Part shown: piece by piece, positions 1 through 5,907 of the stretch
How the letters are laid out: each line of letters opens with the position of its first letter
Numbering within the stretch: the first letter of the stretch is position 1
Source: an uncultured bacterium
GTDB taxonomy: Bacteria; Desulfobacterota; Desulfobulbia; Desulfobulbales; Desulfobulbaceae
Direction: 5' to 3'
NCBI GenBank assembly: GCA_903842475.1
Contig: CAIMMA010000348.1
Span: 1-13,265, forward strand
DNA: 13,265 nucleotides
The notes under the pieces: model-generated
The model's input: the letters and a program-made list of their open reading frames with translations, nothing else
What the model was told of the DNA's origin: nothing
Database searches by the model: none
Translations under genes and position numbers: made by a program

Positions 1-4
1 CAAA

Positions 5-40
5 AACAGGGTGTCAGCCCTGATGAGCTGACACCCTGTT
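5..40 (-). terminator. Decayed copy of the tRNA operon terminator
   Basis: The arms at 5-20 and 25-40 form the same hairpin as the terminator at 891-926, with a 4-nt loop and an A-run at 2-6 that reads as a T-run on the minus strand. C19 faces A26, so one pair of the 16-bp stem is lost. No complete tRNA gene feeds into it within the window. Confidence 0.6.
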
Positions 41-46
41 GCTATG

Positions 47-96
47 TGGCGTCCCCAACCGGATTTGAACCGGTGTTGCCGGCGTGGAAGGCCGGT
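47..96 (-). pseudogene. tRNA-Glu 3' fragment (att-site remnant)
   Basis: On the minus strand this reads as the anticodon arm, variable loop, T arm, 3' acceptor strand and encoded CCA of tRNA-Glu. The D arm and 5' acceptor strand are absent: the sequence beyond 96 shows no tRNA match. The anticodon loop carries TCC instead of the TTC seen in the intact gene, a glycine-type anticodon, in line with loss of selection. It cannot fold as a tRNA and should not be annotated as tRNA-Gly. It most likely marks the distal end of an integrated element. Confidence 0.85.
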
Positions 97-125
97 AAAA
101 AGGGGCCCTGGAAAACCTTTTGTTG

Positions 126-154
126 ATATTACGATGAGTTGGACGCCGTAATAT
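126..154. repeat. Inverted repeat inside the tRNA-linked island
   Basis: An 8-bp perfect inverted repeat has arms at 126-133 (ATATTACG) and 147-154 (CGTAATAT) around a 13-nt loop. It lies about 30 bp inside the point where the direct repeat ends, in AT-rich non-coding DNA. It could be a recombinase or accessory-factor site or a small terminator. There is no T-run, so a terminator is unlikely. Confidence 0.5.
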
Positions 155-181
155 TCCCCGCGTAACTTTAATTATTTTCTG

Positions 182-201
182 AAAAGTACACCAAAAGTAC
201 A
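182..201. repeat. Tandem AAAAGTACA motif, possible integrase arm sites
   Basis: AAAAGTACA occurs at 182-190 and again at 193-201, an 11-bp period of about one helical turn. Short, helically phased direct repeats close to a tRNA att site are what arm-type binding sites of tyrosine integrases look like. With only two copies and no integrase in view, that role is inference. Confidence 0.4.
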
Positions 202-296
202 TCAGGCTTGTGTCCGGATCCAGCTGGAATTGGAAAAATTATTGTTTTGTTCCACGCTTTTCTACGGGATAGAAGAAGGGTTTTCGTTGCAAAATA

Positions 297-311
297 GTAT
301 AAAAAATATAC
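297..311. promoter_or_regulatory. Palindrome upstream of brnT, candidate autoregulatory operator
   Basis: GTATA (297-301) and TATAC (307-311) form an inverted repeat around five A residues, ending 9 bp before the brnT start codon. Type II toxin-antitoxin operons are usually autorepressed by an antitoxin that binds a palindrome near the start, and the RHH antitoxin encoded here would fit. No strong -35/-10 pair was identified; the AT-rich TATA-like sequence may overlap the promoter. Confidence 0.35.
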
Positions 312-320
312 CATAAAAAC

Positions 321-593
321 ATGAGATTTGAATACGACCCCCAGAAAAGCGCGACCAACAAACAGAAACACGGAATAGATTTTGTTGAGGCAATGTTGCT
401 GTGGGATGATTGGGATCTGCTTGAGATCCCGGCCAAGACCGTTGAAGATGAAGGCCGTTGCCTTGTGATAGGCAGGATCGGAACGAAACATTGGTCAGCG
501 GTTATTACGTACCGTGATGATATCGTCCGGATTATTTCTGTACGTCGGTCACGTGAAAAAGAGGTGAAGTATTATGAAAGCACAGGAGTTTGA
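321..593 (+). CDS. brnT: BrnT-family type II toxin (RelE-fold ribonuclease-like, DUF497)
   Basis: This 90-residue protein has the BrnT/DUF497 pattern: an N-terminal FEYDPQKS segment, then NKQKHGIDF (about residues 13-21), a central IG-x4-W-x-AVITYR strand (about 51-65), and a C-terminal RIISVRRSREKE (about 70-81). The length is typical of the family. Characterised BrnT proteins are ribosome-independent RNases that inhibit translation until bound by BrnA. The gene overlaps the downstream antitoxin by 20 bp, so the two are translationally linked, with the toxin first as in other brnTA loci. No good Shine-Dalgarno sequence precedes the ATG, perhaps keeping toxin output low. It sits inside the 96-bp direct-repeat bracket at tRNA-Glu, which suggests acquisition with a mobile element. 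Family assignment is confident; activity is inferred. Confidence 0.88.
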   Translation: MRFEYDPQKSATNKQKHGIDFVEAMLLWDDWDLLEIPAKTVEDEGRCLVIGRIGTKHWSAVITYRDDIVRIISVRRSREKEVKYYESTGV

Positions 594-798
594 TGAAAAA
601 TTTGAAGCCGGTGAAGATTTAACCAACGATCTTGATTTCTCCAGGGCTCGCCGGGTTAATCAGGAGAGTCGCCGGGTGAATATTGACTTTCCAGCCTGGG
701 TTGTGGAAGGTCTCGATAAACAGGCTAAGCGCCTCGGGATCACCCGGCAGGCACTGGTGAAGGTTTGGATTGCCGAGAAACTGAAAGACGCCGCTTGA
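574..798 (+). CDS. brnA: BrnA-like ribbon-helix-helix (CopG-type) antitoxin
   Basis: This 74-residue partner of the toxin starts at an ATG 20 bp before the toxin stop. It has its own ribosome binding site (AGAGGTGA) inside the toxin coding sequence, which would allow extra antitoxin synthesis. The N-terminal half is acidic and probably flexible. The C-terminal half reads RRVNIDFPAW (about residues 33-42), then a helix with LDKQAKRLG, then ITRQALVKVWIAEKL, which is the strand-helix-helix plan of RHH/CopG regulators. The expected role is to neutralise the toxin and to bind the operon's operator, for which the palindrome at 297-311 is a candidate. Family BrnA versus a generic CopG antitoxin cannot be settled by eye, but the pairing with BrnT is clear. 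Confidence 0.85.
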   Translation: MKAQEFDEKFEAGEDLTNDLDFSRARRVNQESRRVNIDFPAWVVEGLDKQAKRLGITRQALVKVWIAEKLKDAA

Positions 799-818
799 CT
801 GGGCTGCCTGCTCCCAAG

Positions 819-844
819 GCCGTCGCGCCGGCAAAATTTTTTTT
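819..844 (+). terminator. Weak candidate terminator after brnTA
   Basis: A short GCCG/CGGC stem (819-822 with 829-832, 6-nt loop) is followed by four A and then eight T (837-844). The stem is only 4 bp, so termination may be partial. Position and T-run fit the end of the toxin-antitoxin transcript. Confidence 0.4.
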
Positions 845-886
845 CAGCAAGAAGGCCCCCATGAGGCCCTCACGAGGACCCCAAAA

Positions 887-926
887 CAAAAACAGGGTGT
901 CAGCTCTGATGAGCTGACACCCTGTT
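887..926 (-). terminator. Intrinsic terminator of the tRNA-Lys/tRNA-Glu operon
   Basis: Arms at 891-906 and 911-926 form a perfect 16-bp stem with a 4-nt loop (TGAT on the plus strand). On the minus strand the stem is followed by TTTTTG and further T residues. It begins 6 nt beyond the tRNA-Glu CCA end. This is a textbook rho-independent terminator. Confidence 0.9.
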
Positions 927-982
927 GCTATGTGGCGTCCCCAACCGGATTTGAACCGGTGTTGCCGGCGTGAAAGGCCGGT
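887..982. repeat. Direct repeat copy 2 (inner, within intact tRNA-Glu and its terminator)
   Basis: This is the second copy of the 96-bp repeat at 1-96. It is continuous with the complete tRNA-Glu gene, so it is the functional copy. The match ends at 982, just past the 5' strand of the anticodon stem, which is a common crossover region for tyrosine recombinases using tRNA genes. Confidence 0.9.
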
Positions 983-1010
983 GTCCTGGACCAGACTAGA
1001 CGATGGGGAC
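933..1010 (-). tRNA. tRNA-Glu (anticodon UUC)
   Basis: The minus strand folds as a complete cloverleaf. The 5' acceptor strand GTCCCCA pairs with TGGGGAC at the 3' end; the discriminator is G and CCA is encoded. The anticodon stem CCGGC/GCCGG encloses loop CTTTCAC with anticodon TTC, and the T arm contains GGTTCAAATCC. It lies 17 nt downstream of tRNA-Lys, and both are served by the promoter at 1122-1150. Its 3' half is duplicated at 47-96, marking it as a probable integration target whose function is preserved. If this organism charges tRNA-Gln indirectly, as the gatB gene suggests, its GluRS may act on both tRNA-Glu and tRNA-Gln. Confidence 0.95.
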
Positions 1011-1027
1011 AAGTCCAAATACTGACT

Positions 1028-1103
1028 TGGTGGGTCGTGCGCGATTCGAACGCGCGACTCTCTGCTTAAAAGGCAGATACTCTACCGGCTGAGTTAACGA
1101 CCC
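1028..1103 (-). tRNA. tRNA-Lys (anticodon UUU)
   Basis: The minus strand gives a full cloverleaf with acceptor GGGTCGT/ACGACCC, discriminator A and encoded CCA. The D-arm region is AACTCAGCCGGTAGAGT. The anticodon stem TCTGC/GCAGA encloses loop CTTTTAA with anticodon TTT, and the T arm contains GTTCGAATC. It is the first gene of a two-tRNA operon with tRNA-Glu. Confidence 0.95.
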
Positions 1104-1121
1104 TTTGACTTCGAGAGCCTC

Positions 1122-1150
1122 TCTCTACTAATTTCCCATACTGGTGTCAA
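1122..1150 (-). promoter_or_regulatory. Promoter of the tRNA-Lys/tRNA-Glu operon
   Basis: On the minus strand a perfect TTGACA -35 (1145-1150) is followed, after 17 bp, by TAGAGA (1122-1127) as a weaker -10. Upstream of the -35, about 1151-1180, the sequence is A/T-rich like an UP element, as expected for a stable-RNA promoter. Predicted transcription starts about 10 nt before tRNA-Lys. Confidence 0.6.
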
Positions 1151-1331
1151 TGAAAAATATTAATTGGAAACTATAATTATTCGGTCCGCCCCAGCTTTCC
1201 CTCCGCCCCCCAGTTCGGCCATGCTAATTTCCTTGTGGTCTGTGAGCAGGTTTGCTACTACAATCTACGTCTATTTGTTCTTTGTGCGGAGGATGTATCC
1301 TTTCGCTGAAATTATGCTACTGTAGGGAATT
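1151..1331. other. Divergent intergenic region between tRNA operon and the rdgC-like gene
   Basis: No gene is seen. The left part is the A/T-rich tract upstream of the tRNA promoter. For the rightward transcript only a TACAAT hexamer (1259-1264) stands out as a possible -10, without a convincing -35. An AGGGA just before the ATG at 1332 can serve as ribosome binding site. Confidence 0.4.
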
Positions 1332-1937
1332 ATGGGGTTATTGACTGGTTCGGCGTCGTTGACGCGTTTTTCGGTTGTCGGGGAACTTCCTGAATCTTTT
1401 TGGGATTTTGTCGCCGAGCGGGTCGCGGCGCAGAGTTTTAAGGATATTGACGACACCCTTGACGAATATTCCATCGGCTGGGTCTCGGTGGCCGACATGT
1501 TCGACGCCGGTTTTGCCTACAGTTCCTATGCCGCCGGCGATTACGTCGCCCTGACTATGCGGATCGACGAACGGAAGGTGAATCCTTCCGTGCTTAAAAA
1601 ATTTGTGATGAAAGAAGAAGAGCGGGTCAAGCGGGAAAAGCAGGTGCCTCGGCTCAGCCGGTCGGTTCGTCTGGAGATTAAAGAGCGCATCCGCACCGAA
1701 CTGATCCGTAAATCTCCGGCAATTCCCTCGACCTATGACCTGTGCTGGAATCTTGCCGACAATACCCTGCTGTTCTTTTCCACCGGTAAAAAGGCGATGG
1801 CCTTGCTGGAGGATTTGTTTAAAGAAACTTTTAAGCTGTCGCTGATTCTGCAAATCCCCTGGCTCGCCGGTTTGCATCTGGCCGAGGGCGAGGCTCTGGA
1901 ACGATACGAAGAGATGCGTCCCGCGGTGCTGTTGTAA
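1332..1937 (+). CDS. RdgC-like protein, N-terminal half (recombination-associated)
   Basis: This 201-residue protein resembles the N-terminal part of RdgC, a ring-shaped DNA-binding protein that modulates RecA-dependent recombination in E. coli. Features that match in order: TRFSVVGELP (11-20), a FKDIDDT...SIGWVS block (about 36-52), GDYVALTMRIDERKVNPSVLKK (69-90), a charged helical stretch (about 92-125), and the STYDLCWN...LLFFSTGKKA block (133-155). E. coli RdgC is about 303 residues, so about 100 C-terminal residues seem to be missing. The gene at 3902-4447 may supply them. AGGGA precedes the ATG. It starts a plus-strand cluster with a TPR membrane protein next. RdgC-family membership is fairly sure; a role in RecA control is inferred. 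Confidence 0.75.
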   Translation: MGLLTGSASLTRFSVVGELPESFWDFVAERVAAQSFKDIDDTLDEYSIGWVSVADMFDAGFAYSSYAAGDYVALTMRIDERKVNPSVLKKFVMKEEERVKREKQVPRLSRSVRLEIKERIRTELIRKSPAIPSTYDLCWNLADNTLLFFSTGKKAMALLEDLFKETFKLSLILQIPWLAGLHLAEGEALERYEEMRPAVLL

Positions 1938-1981
1938 TGATGTGATCGGAGTATCCTCAAGCTGAAAACGATGGAGGGAAA

Positions 1982-3862
1982 ATGAACGGCCCGGTACTTG
2001 CGCTTATAGTGGTGGCGGCCTTGATTATCGCTGTGCTGCTGCTGAAAAGACGTACTTCGCAGCACGAGTCTCCACGGATCGAAGCCATTGCTCCGGCGGA
2101 TACCACGACGCCGGCAACGGAACCGTTGCCCGGAGAGGAACCAGCCGCTCCGGCGGAAACACCGCTGGTGCCGGTGGCCTCAGAGGTACTCGTTTCGGAA
2201 AAAGAACCCTCCCCGGCGGCCACCGCTGAAGCACTGATGGTTGCCGAGTCCGAAGAGGCGGCGGTGATTCCGGCGGAAGAATTGATGGAACCGGTTGGGG
2301 AAGCCGCCGCCGAGTTGGAAGAAGTCGTTCCGCCGGTCGAAGAAAATTCTCTTTTGACCCAAGAGGTTGAGCCTGCCGAAGAAGTGGTTGTTTTCCTGGA
2401 AGAAGAATCCTCGCAGGTTGCCATCCCGGAAGAGCTGACGGTTGCCGAGCTCGAAGAGGTGGCGGCGATGCCGGCGGAAGCACTGATGGAGCCGGTTGGC
2501 GAAACCGCCGCCGAGCCGGAAGAGTTTGGGGCGGTTGTTCCTGCATTTGAGGAGGCCATCACAACCCACCCTGTGGAACCCGCGCCGGTCGTCGATGCTG
2601 CTGTGCCGATGGAGGAAGACGTCACGGTCGGCGTTCCCCGGGTCGGATTGACCCTGGAGGCCTATGCGGTACGGCTCAACGCGCTGGAGGAAAAACAACG
2701 CGCCGTGTTGGCCCGGGCCATTGGGCGTCGGGATGACCAAAAGCGTGATCAGTTGCAGCGCGAACTGGTCATGATGAATGACAAACTGGCCTTGCTGGCC
2801 GACAGTTACCTCGAAGAGACGACCTGTTATCAGCAGATTCTGGTCGCCCTGGAAACGTTGCAGGTCGACGACCAAGCCCGGTTGGCAACGGTCAGGGAGC
2901 AGCTGCAAGGCGGGGAGCCGCAGGCCGCGGAAGATTTTTTGACGGAGTTGAGCGGTTCCCGGCATTCTTTTGCCGCACAGGCCGCTTTTCATGGAGGCCA
3001 GTTGGCCGAATGCCGGGTTGATCTGCTGAAAGCTCTGGAGCTGTATCGGCGGGCCGTGGAACTGGAGGCGGCTAATCCCCGATATCTCCGGGCTGCGGGC
3101 AAGGCGGCCCGCAGTCTCTACCGATACCAAGAGGCCTTGCCGTGGCTTGAGACCTTTGTCAAGTTGTCCGGAGTGCAAAAGGACCGGGATCCGGTGGAGC
3201 AGGCCCTGGCCCAGCGGGAACTGGCGTATACCTATGTCCTCAGCGGCCAGTACCAGAAGGCCGGCCCGCTCTATAAGGAGTCGATGACCGTGCTGGCCCA
3301 ACAGCTTGGGCAGGATCATCCCGAGATGGCCACCAGCTGGTATCAGATCGGCGAATTGCAGGAAACGCTGGGTGAGTACGATAAGGCAGTCTCGGTGTAT
3401 AAAAAATCGCTGGTCATCCTCGAGCAGAAACGGGGCGCCGAGCACCCCGCCCTGGCGAACATCCTGGACAAGCTGGCCGCCCTGTGCATGGAACTGGAGA
3501 TGGAGAAACAGGCGGTGCCGCTGTACGAGCGGTTGGTCCGCATCCGAGAAAAGGCGTTGCGGCCTACCCATCCGCAGTTGGCCTTGAGTCTCAACAATCT
3601 TGCCGAATCCTACCGTCTTCAGGGGCGCTACGCCGAAGCCGAGGCCTGCTACCGGAAATCGCTGGTCATCAACGAAACCCTGCACGGTGTCGAGCATCCC
3701 AGTGTGGCGGCGGTGCTCCAGGAACTGGCCAAGTTGTGCACCAGCCAGCGCAAGTCGGAAGAAGCCCAGCAGTATCAACAGCGGGCCTCGGCCATTTTTC
3801 AAAAGAGCGTCGAGGCTTCTGAGAAGCGAACCGGGCAGGATGCCCTGACCCTGGAAATTTAA
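1982..3862 (+). CDS. Membrane-anchored acidic/TPR (kinesin-light-chain-type) protein
   Basis: This 626-residue protein has three parts. Residues 4-21 are a hydrophobic N-terminal anchor followed by KRR, which predicts the long C-terminal part in the cytoplasm. Residues about 40-215 are low-complexity and rich in Glu, Ala, Pro and Val, with an internal duplication: a block starting near residue 82 recurs near residue 149, 67 residues apart. Residues about 335-610 are tetratricopeptide repeats. The last four have an exact 42-residue period, shown by His-Pro at 446, 488, 530 and 572 (DHPEMA, EHPALA, THPQLA, EHPSVA), the kinesin-light-chain/TPR_12 style. A strong ribosome binding site (GGAGGG) precedes the ATG. 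Such proteins are scaffolds without catalysis. It lies between the two RdgC-like genes, suggesting a link to them, but its partner is unknown. Confidence 0.8.
   Translation: MNGPVLALIVVAALIIAVLLLKRRTSQHESPRIEAIAPADTTTPATEPLPGEEPAAPAETPLVPVASEVLVSEKEPSPAATAEALMVAESEEAAVIPAEELMEPVGEAAAELEEVVPPVEENSLLTQEVEPAEEVVVFLEEESSQVAIPEELTVAELEEVAAMPAEALMEPVGETAAEPEEFGAVVPAFEEAITTHPVEPAPVVDAAVPMEEDVTVGVPRVGLTLEAYAVRLNALEEKQRAVLARAIGRRDDQKRDQLQRELVMMNDKLALLADSYLEETTCYQQILVALETLQVDDQARLATVREQLQGGEPQAAEDFLTELSGSRHSFAAQAAFHGGQLAECRVDLLKALELYRRAVELEAANPRYLRAAGKAARSLYRYQEALPWLETFVKLSGVQKDRDPVEQALAQRELAYTYVLSGQYQKAGPLYKESMTVLAQQLGQDHPEMATSWYQIGELQETLGEYDKAVSVYKKSLVILEQKRGAEHPALANILDKLAALCMELEMEKQAVPLYERLVRIREKALRPTHPQLALSLNNLAESYRLQGRYAEAEACYRKSLVINETLHGVEHPSVAAVLQELAKLCTSQRKSEEAQQYQQRASAIFQKSVEASEKRTGQDALTLEI
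2228..2540 (+). repeat. Internal coding duplication in the acidic linker
   Basis: The stretch from about 2228 and that from about 2429 are imperfect copies 201 bp apart. Both encode a VAE(S/L)EE...PAE...LMEPVGE...AAE motif (residues 87-111 and 154-178). The shift is a multiple of three, so reading is kept. Divergence is mostly synonymous or between similar residues, so the duplication is old but the motif is kept. Confidence 0.65.
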
Positions 3863-3901
3863 CCCTTGCGGCCCCGTGCCGGCAAGTAGACGGAATACTA
3901 C

Positions 3902-4447
3902 ATGGATCTTGTCGATCTCATTCAAGAAAAAAAGTTTCTCGGCCAGGAGTTTCTTGCCTGGCTGTGGTTTAAATCGGAAGAACGCGGCGGCAGTGTGGAG
4001 GTGCCCGGCCGGGGCGATGTCCTGGTGATTTTCGAGAAGCACATGCTGCTTGAGTACGGCGAGGGCGATGCCAGCGAAAAGGTAATCTGCCGCGGCCTGC
4101 AAACCGAGCTGAAGGAAGCCAGGGCGGGTCTCGGCCTGGCCAAGAAACCCGAGCAGGCCCGTATTCGGCTGGCGTATGGCGATTATGAATTCGGCGTGAC
4201 CCTGACCGCGGCGATCTTTGAATTCCGCAATGTCCGGTTGCCCAAGACCGTCGACAGCGCCGATGAGGGCAAGAACGCCGAGAGCATGGAGGGGCGCATC
4301 CTCGAGCGGATCGGACTGTTTGAACAATTGACCCATCTGGTGGGCGATCTGTTCCGGATGTATATCAATATCAGGGCCTCGCGTCTCTGGAACGAGGAAC
4401 TGGTCAAGATTCGCGCCTGGATCGAATCCGGCACCCACCAGAGCTAA
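3902..4447 (+). CDS. Conserved protein resembling the C-terminal half of RdgC
   Basis: This 181-residue protein has an N-terminal FLGQEFLAWLWFKSEERGG segment (residues 12-30), a beta-rich middle, and a helical C-terminus (MEGRILERIGLFEQLTHLVGDLF). I do not recall a characterised family for it alone. Its order of elements follows the E. coli RdgC C-terminal region: a GG-V/I strand, an amphipathic helix ending in a Lys-rich turn (LGLAKKPEQARIRL here, HIEAGKVVTKLAL in E. coli), an aromatic strand pair, then RNVRLPK where E. coli has LKRLKF, then terminal helices. Since the gene two upstream ends where that region would begin, the two may form a split RdgC. That comparison was made by eye. No strong Shine-Dalgarno sequence is visible. 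gatB follows after 23 bp. Confidence 0.6.
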   Translation: MDLVDLIQEKKFLGQEFLAWLWFKSEERGGSVEVPGRGDVLVIFEKHMLLEYGEGDASEKVICRGLQTELKEARAGLGLAKKPEQARIRLAYGDYEFGVTLTAAIFEFRNVRLPKTVDSADEGKNAESMEGRILERIGLFEQLTHLVGDLFRMYINIRASRLWNEELVKIRAWIESGTHQS

Positions 4448-4470
4448 CCCTTACCTGTATCGCTGCATTT

Positions 4471-5895
4471 ATGGAATTTGAAACCGTGATCGGGCTGGAA
4501 ATCCACGCCCAGATGAACACCAAAAGTAAGATTTTCTGCGGCTGCTCCACTTCCTTCGGCGCGCCGCCCAACACCCATACCTGTCCGGTCTGTCTGGGGA
4601 TGCCGGGCTCGCTGCCGGTGCTCAACCGCAAGGTGGTCGAATCGGCCATCAAGCTGGGGCTGGCCACCGATTGCACCCTGAACCGGGATAATCGGTTCGC
4701 CCGCAAGAACTATTTCTATCCCGACCTGCCCAAAGGGTATCAGATTTCCCAGTTCGACCTGCCTATCTGCGAACATGGCCGGATCGACATCGAGGTGGAC
4801 GGGCAGCACAAGACCATCGGCATCACCCGCATCCACATGGAGGAAGATGCCGGTAAGCTGATGCACGACGAGCGTGAACCGCTGAGTTATGTCGACCTCA
4901 ACCGCGCCGGCACCCCGCTGCTGGAAATTGTCAGCGAACCGGACCTCCGTTCGCCGGAGGAAGCGGTGGCGTACCTGAAAAAGCTGCACGCCATTGTCCG
5001 CTATCTCGACATCTGCGACGGCAACATGCAGGAGGGCAGTTTCCGCTGCGACGCCAACATCTCGTTGCGGCCCCGTGGGCAGGAGAAACTGGGCACCCGC
5101 ACGGAACTCAAGAATATGAACTCGTTTCGCAATGTCCAGTTGGCCCTGGACTACGAAATCAGACGGCAGCGCGACCTGCTCCTGGAAGGCGGCACGGTGA
5201 TCCAACAGACCCTGCTATGGGATCCGGACAAAAACCGCACCGAGTCCATGCGCGGCAAGGAAGAAGCCCACGATTACCGCTACTTTCCCGACCCGGATCT
5301 TATCCCGGTGGTGCTGGACGAGGCTTGGATCGAGACGCTGCGTCAGCAATTGCCGGAACTGCCCGACAAGCGGCGGTTGCGCTTTAGTCGCGATTTCGAA
5401 CTGACCGACTACGATGCCGAAATCCTGACCGCCTCCCGGGAGCTGGCCGATTATTTCGAGGCCGCCTACCGCGAGTTCGGCAACGCCAAAAAACTCAGTA
5501 ATTTCATCGGTACCGAGCTGCTGCGTGACTTCGGTCCGGAGCGGATCGGCGAGTGCCCGGTCCGACCGGCCCAGCTGGCCCGGCTGCTGCTGCTGACCGA
5601 AGAGGGCAAGATCTCGGGCAAGATCGCCAAATCGGTCTTTGTCGAGATGCTGGCCTCGGGCACCGACCCCGAGGAGATCGTCAAGGCCAAGGGGCTGGTA
5701 CAGATGAGCAACGAGGGGGAACTGGTTGCGATAGTACGAGAGATTATTGCCGCCAATCCCGAGCAGCTGCAGCAGTACCGCGAGGGCAAAACCAAGGTGA
5801 TTGGCTTTTTCGTCGGCCAATTGATGCAGCGGACCAAGGGCCAGGCCAATCCGCAACTGGCCAACAAATTGTTCCTCCAGGAATTGGGCGGGTAA
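4471..5895 (+). CDS. gatB: Aspartyl/glutamyl-tRNA(Asn/Gln) amidotransferase subunit B
   Basis: GatB is the kinase/tRNA-binding subunit of GatCAB, which converts Glu-tRNA(Gln) or Asp-tRNA(Asn) to the amidated forms with ATP and ammonia from GatA. The 474-residue length is normal. The start MEFETVIGLEIHAQ is canonical. Cys23, Cys25, Cys38 and Cys41 form the zinc site. HMEEDAGK (122-129), LNRAGTPLLEIVSEPD (143-158) and the later DYRYFPDPDL belong to the catalytic cradle; Glu10, His12, Glu124/125 and Glu152 are the likely metal and active-site ligands by family comparison. The last 140 or so residues are the helical YqeY-like tRNA-binding domain. gatA and gatC are not in the window. No Shine-Dalgarno sequence is evident before the ATG, so translation may depend on coupling with the gene upstream. 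Confidence 0.98.
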   Translation: MEFETVIGLEIHAQMNTKSKIFCGCSTSFGAPPNTHTCPVCLGMPGSLPVLNRKVVESAIKLGLATDCTLNRDNRFARKNYFYPDLPKGYQISQFDLPICEHGRIDIEVDGQHKTIGITRIHMEEDAGKLMHDEREPLSYVDLNRAGTPLLEIVSEPDLRSPEEAVAYLKKLHAIVRYLDICDGNMQEGSFRCDANISLRPRGQEKLGTRTELKNMNSFRNVQLALDYEIRRQRDLLLEGGTVIQQTLLWDPDKNRTESMRGKEEAHDYRYFPDPDLIPVVLDEAWIETLRQQLPELPDKRRLRFSRDFELTDYDAEILTASRELADYFEAAYREFGNAKKLSNFIGTELLRDFGPERIGECPVRPAQLARLLLLTEEGKISGKIAKSVFVEMLASGTDPEEIVKAKGLVQMSNEGELVAIVREIIAANPEQLQQYREGKTKVIGFFVGQLMQRTKGQANPQLANKLFLQELGG

Positions 5896-5907
5896 GCGCC
5901 GGCGGCC

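Larger units (their letters stand above)
1..96. repeat. Direct repeat copy 1 (outer; tRNA-Glu 3' half plus terminator)
   Basis: This 96-bp block matches 887-982 at a constant offset of 886 bp, with two mismatches, at positions 19 (C versus T) and 87 (G versus A). It holds the tRNA terminator hairpin and the 3' part of tRNA-Glu up to the 5' side of the anticodon stem, and similarity stops abruptly after position 96. The left limit is the window edge, so the repeat may be longer. Both mismatches look like decay in this copy: one breaks a hairpin base pair and the other changes the anticodon. The arrangement is that of an attachment-site duplication left by integration into a tRNA gene. A simple tandem duplication is the alternative. 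Confidence 0.9.
97..320. other. AT-rich non-coding segment between att remnant and brnT
   Basis: No convincing gene is seen on either strand. The stretch holds an inverted repeat (126-154), a tandem 9-mer (182-201) and a short palindrome before brnT (297-311). Its base composition is clearly more AT-rich than the genes from 1332 onward, which fits horizontally acquired DNA. No integrase, excisionase or transposase remnant could be recognised in any frame. Confidence 0.6.

Noticed and set aside
47..96. A tRNA-Gly(UCC) gene suggested by the anticodon of the fragment
   Set aside because: The 5' acceptor strand and D arm are missing, and the sequence is otherwise identical to the 3' half of tRNA-Glu.
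14..202. A possible integrase C-terminus on the minus strand next to the att remnant
   Set aside because: No tyrosine-recombinase box (R-H-R-Y) or similar motif could be found, and the frame reads through the tRNA fragment.
1..982. CRISPR-like repeat array
   Set aside because: There are only two copies of the 96-bp repeat, 886 bp apart, explained by tRNA and terminator sequence.
2180..4438. A 752-residue open frame on the minus strand across the TPR and 181-aa genes
   Set aside because: It is antisense to a gene with clear TPR periodicity and good RBS, its sequence is Leu/Gln/Gly-rich shadow coding with no recognisable domain, and it results from GC-biased third positions.
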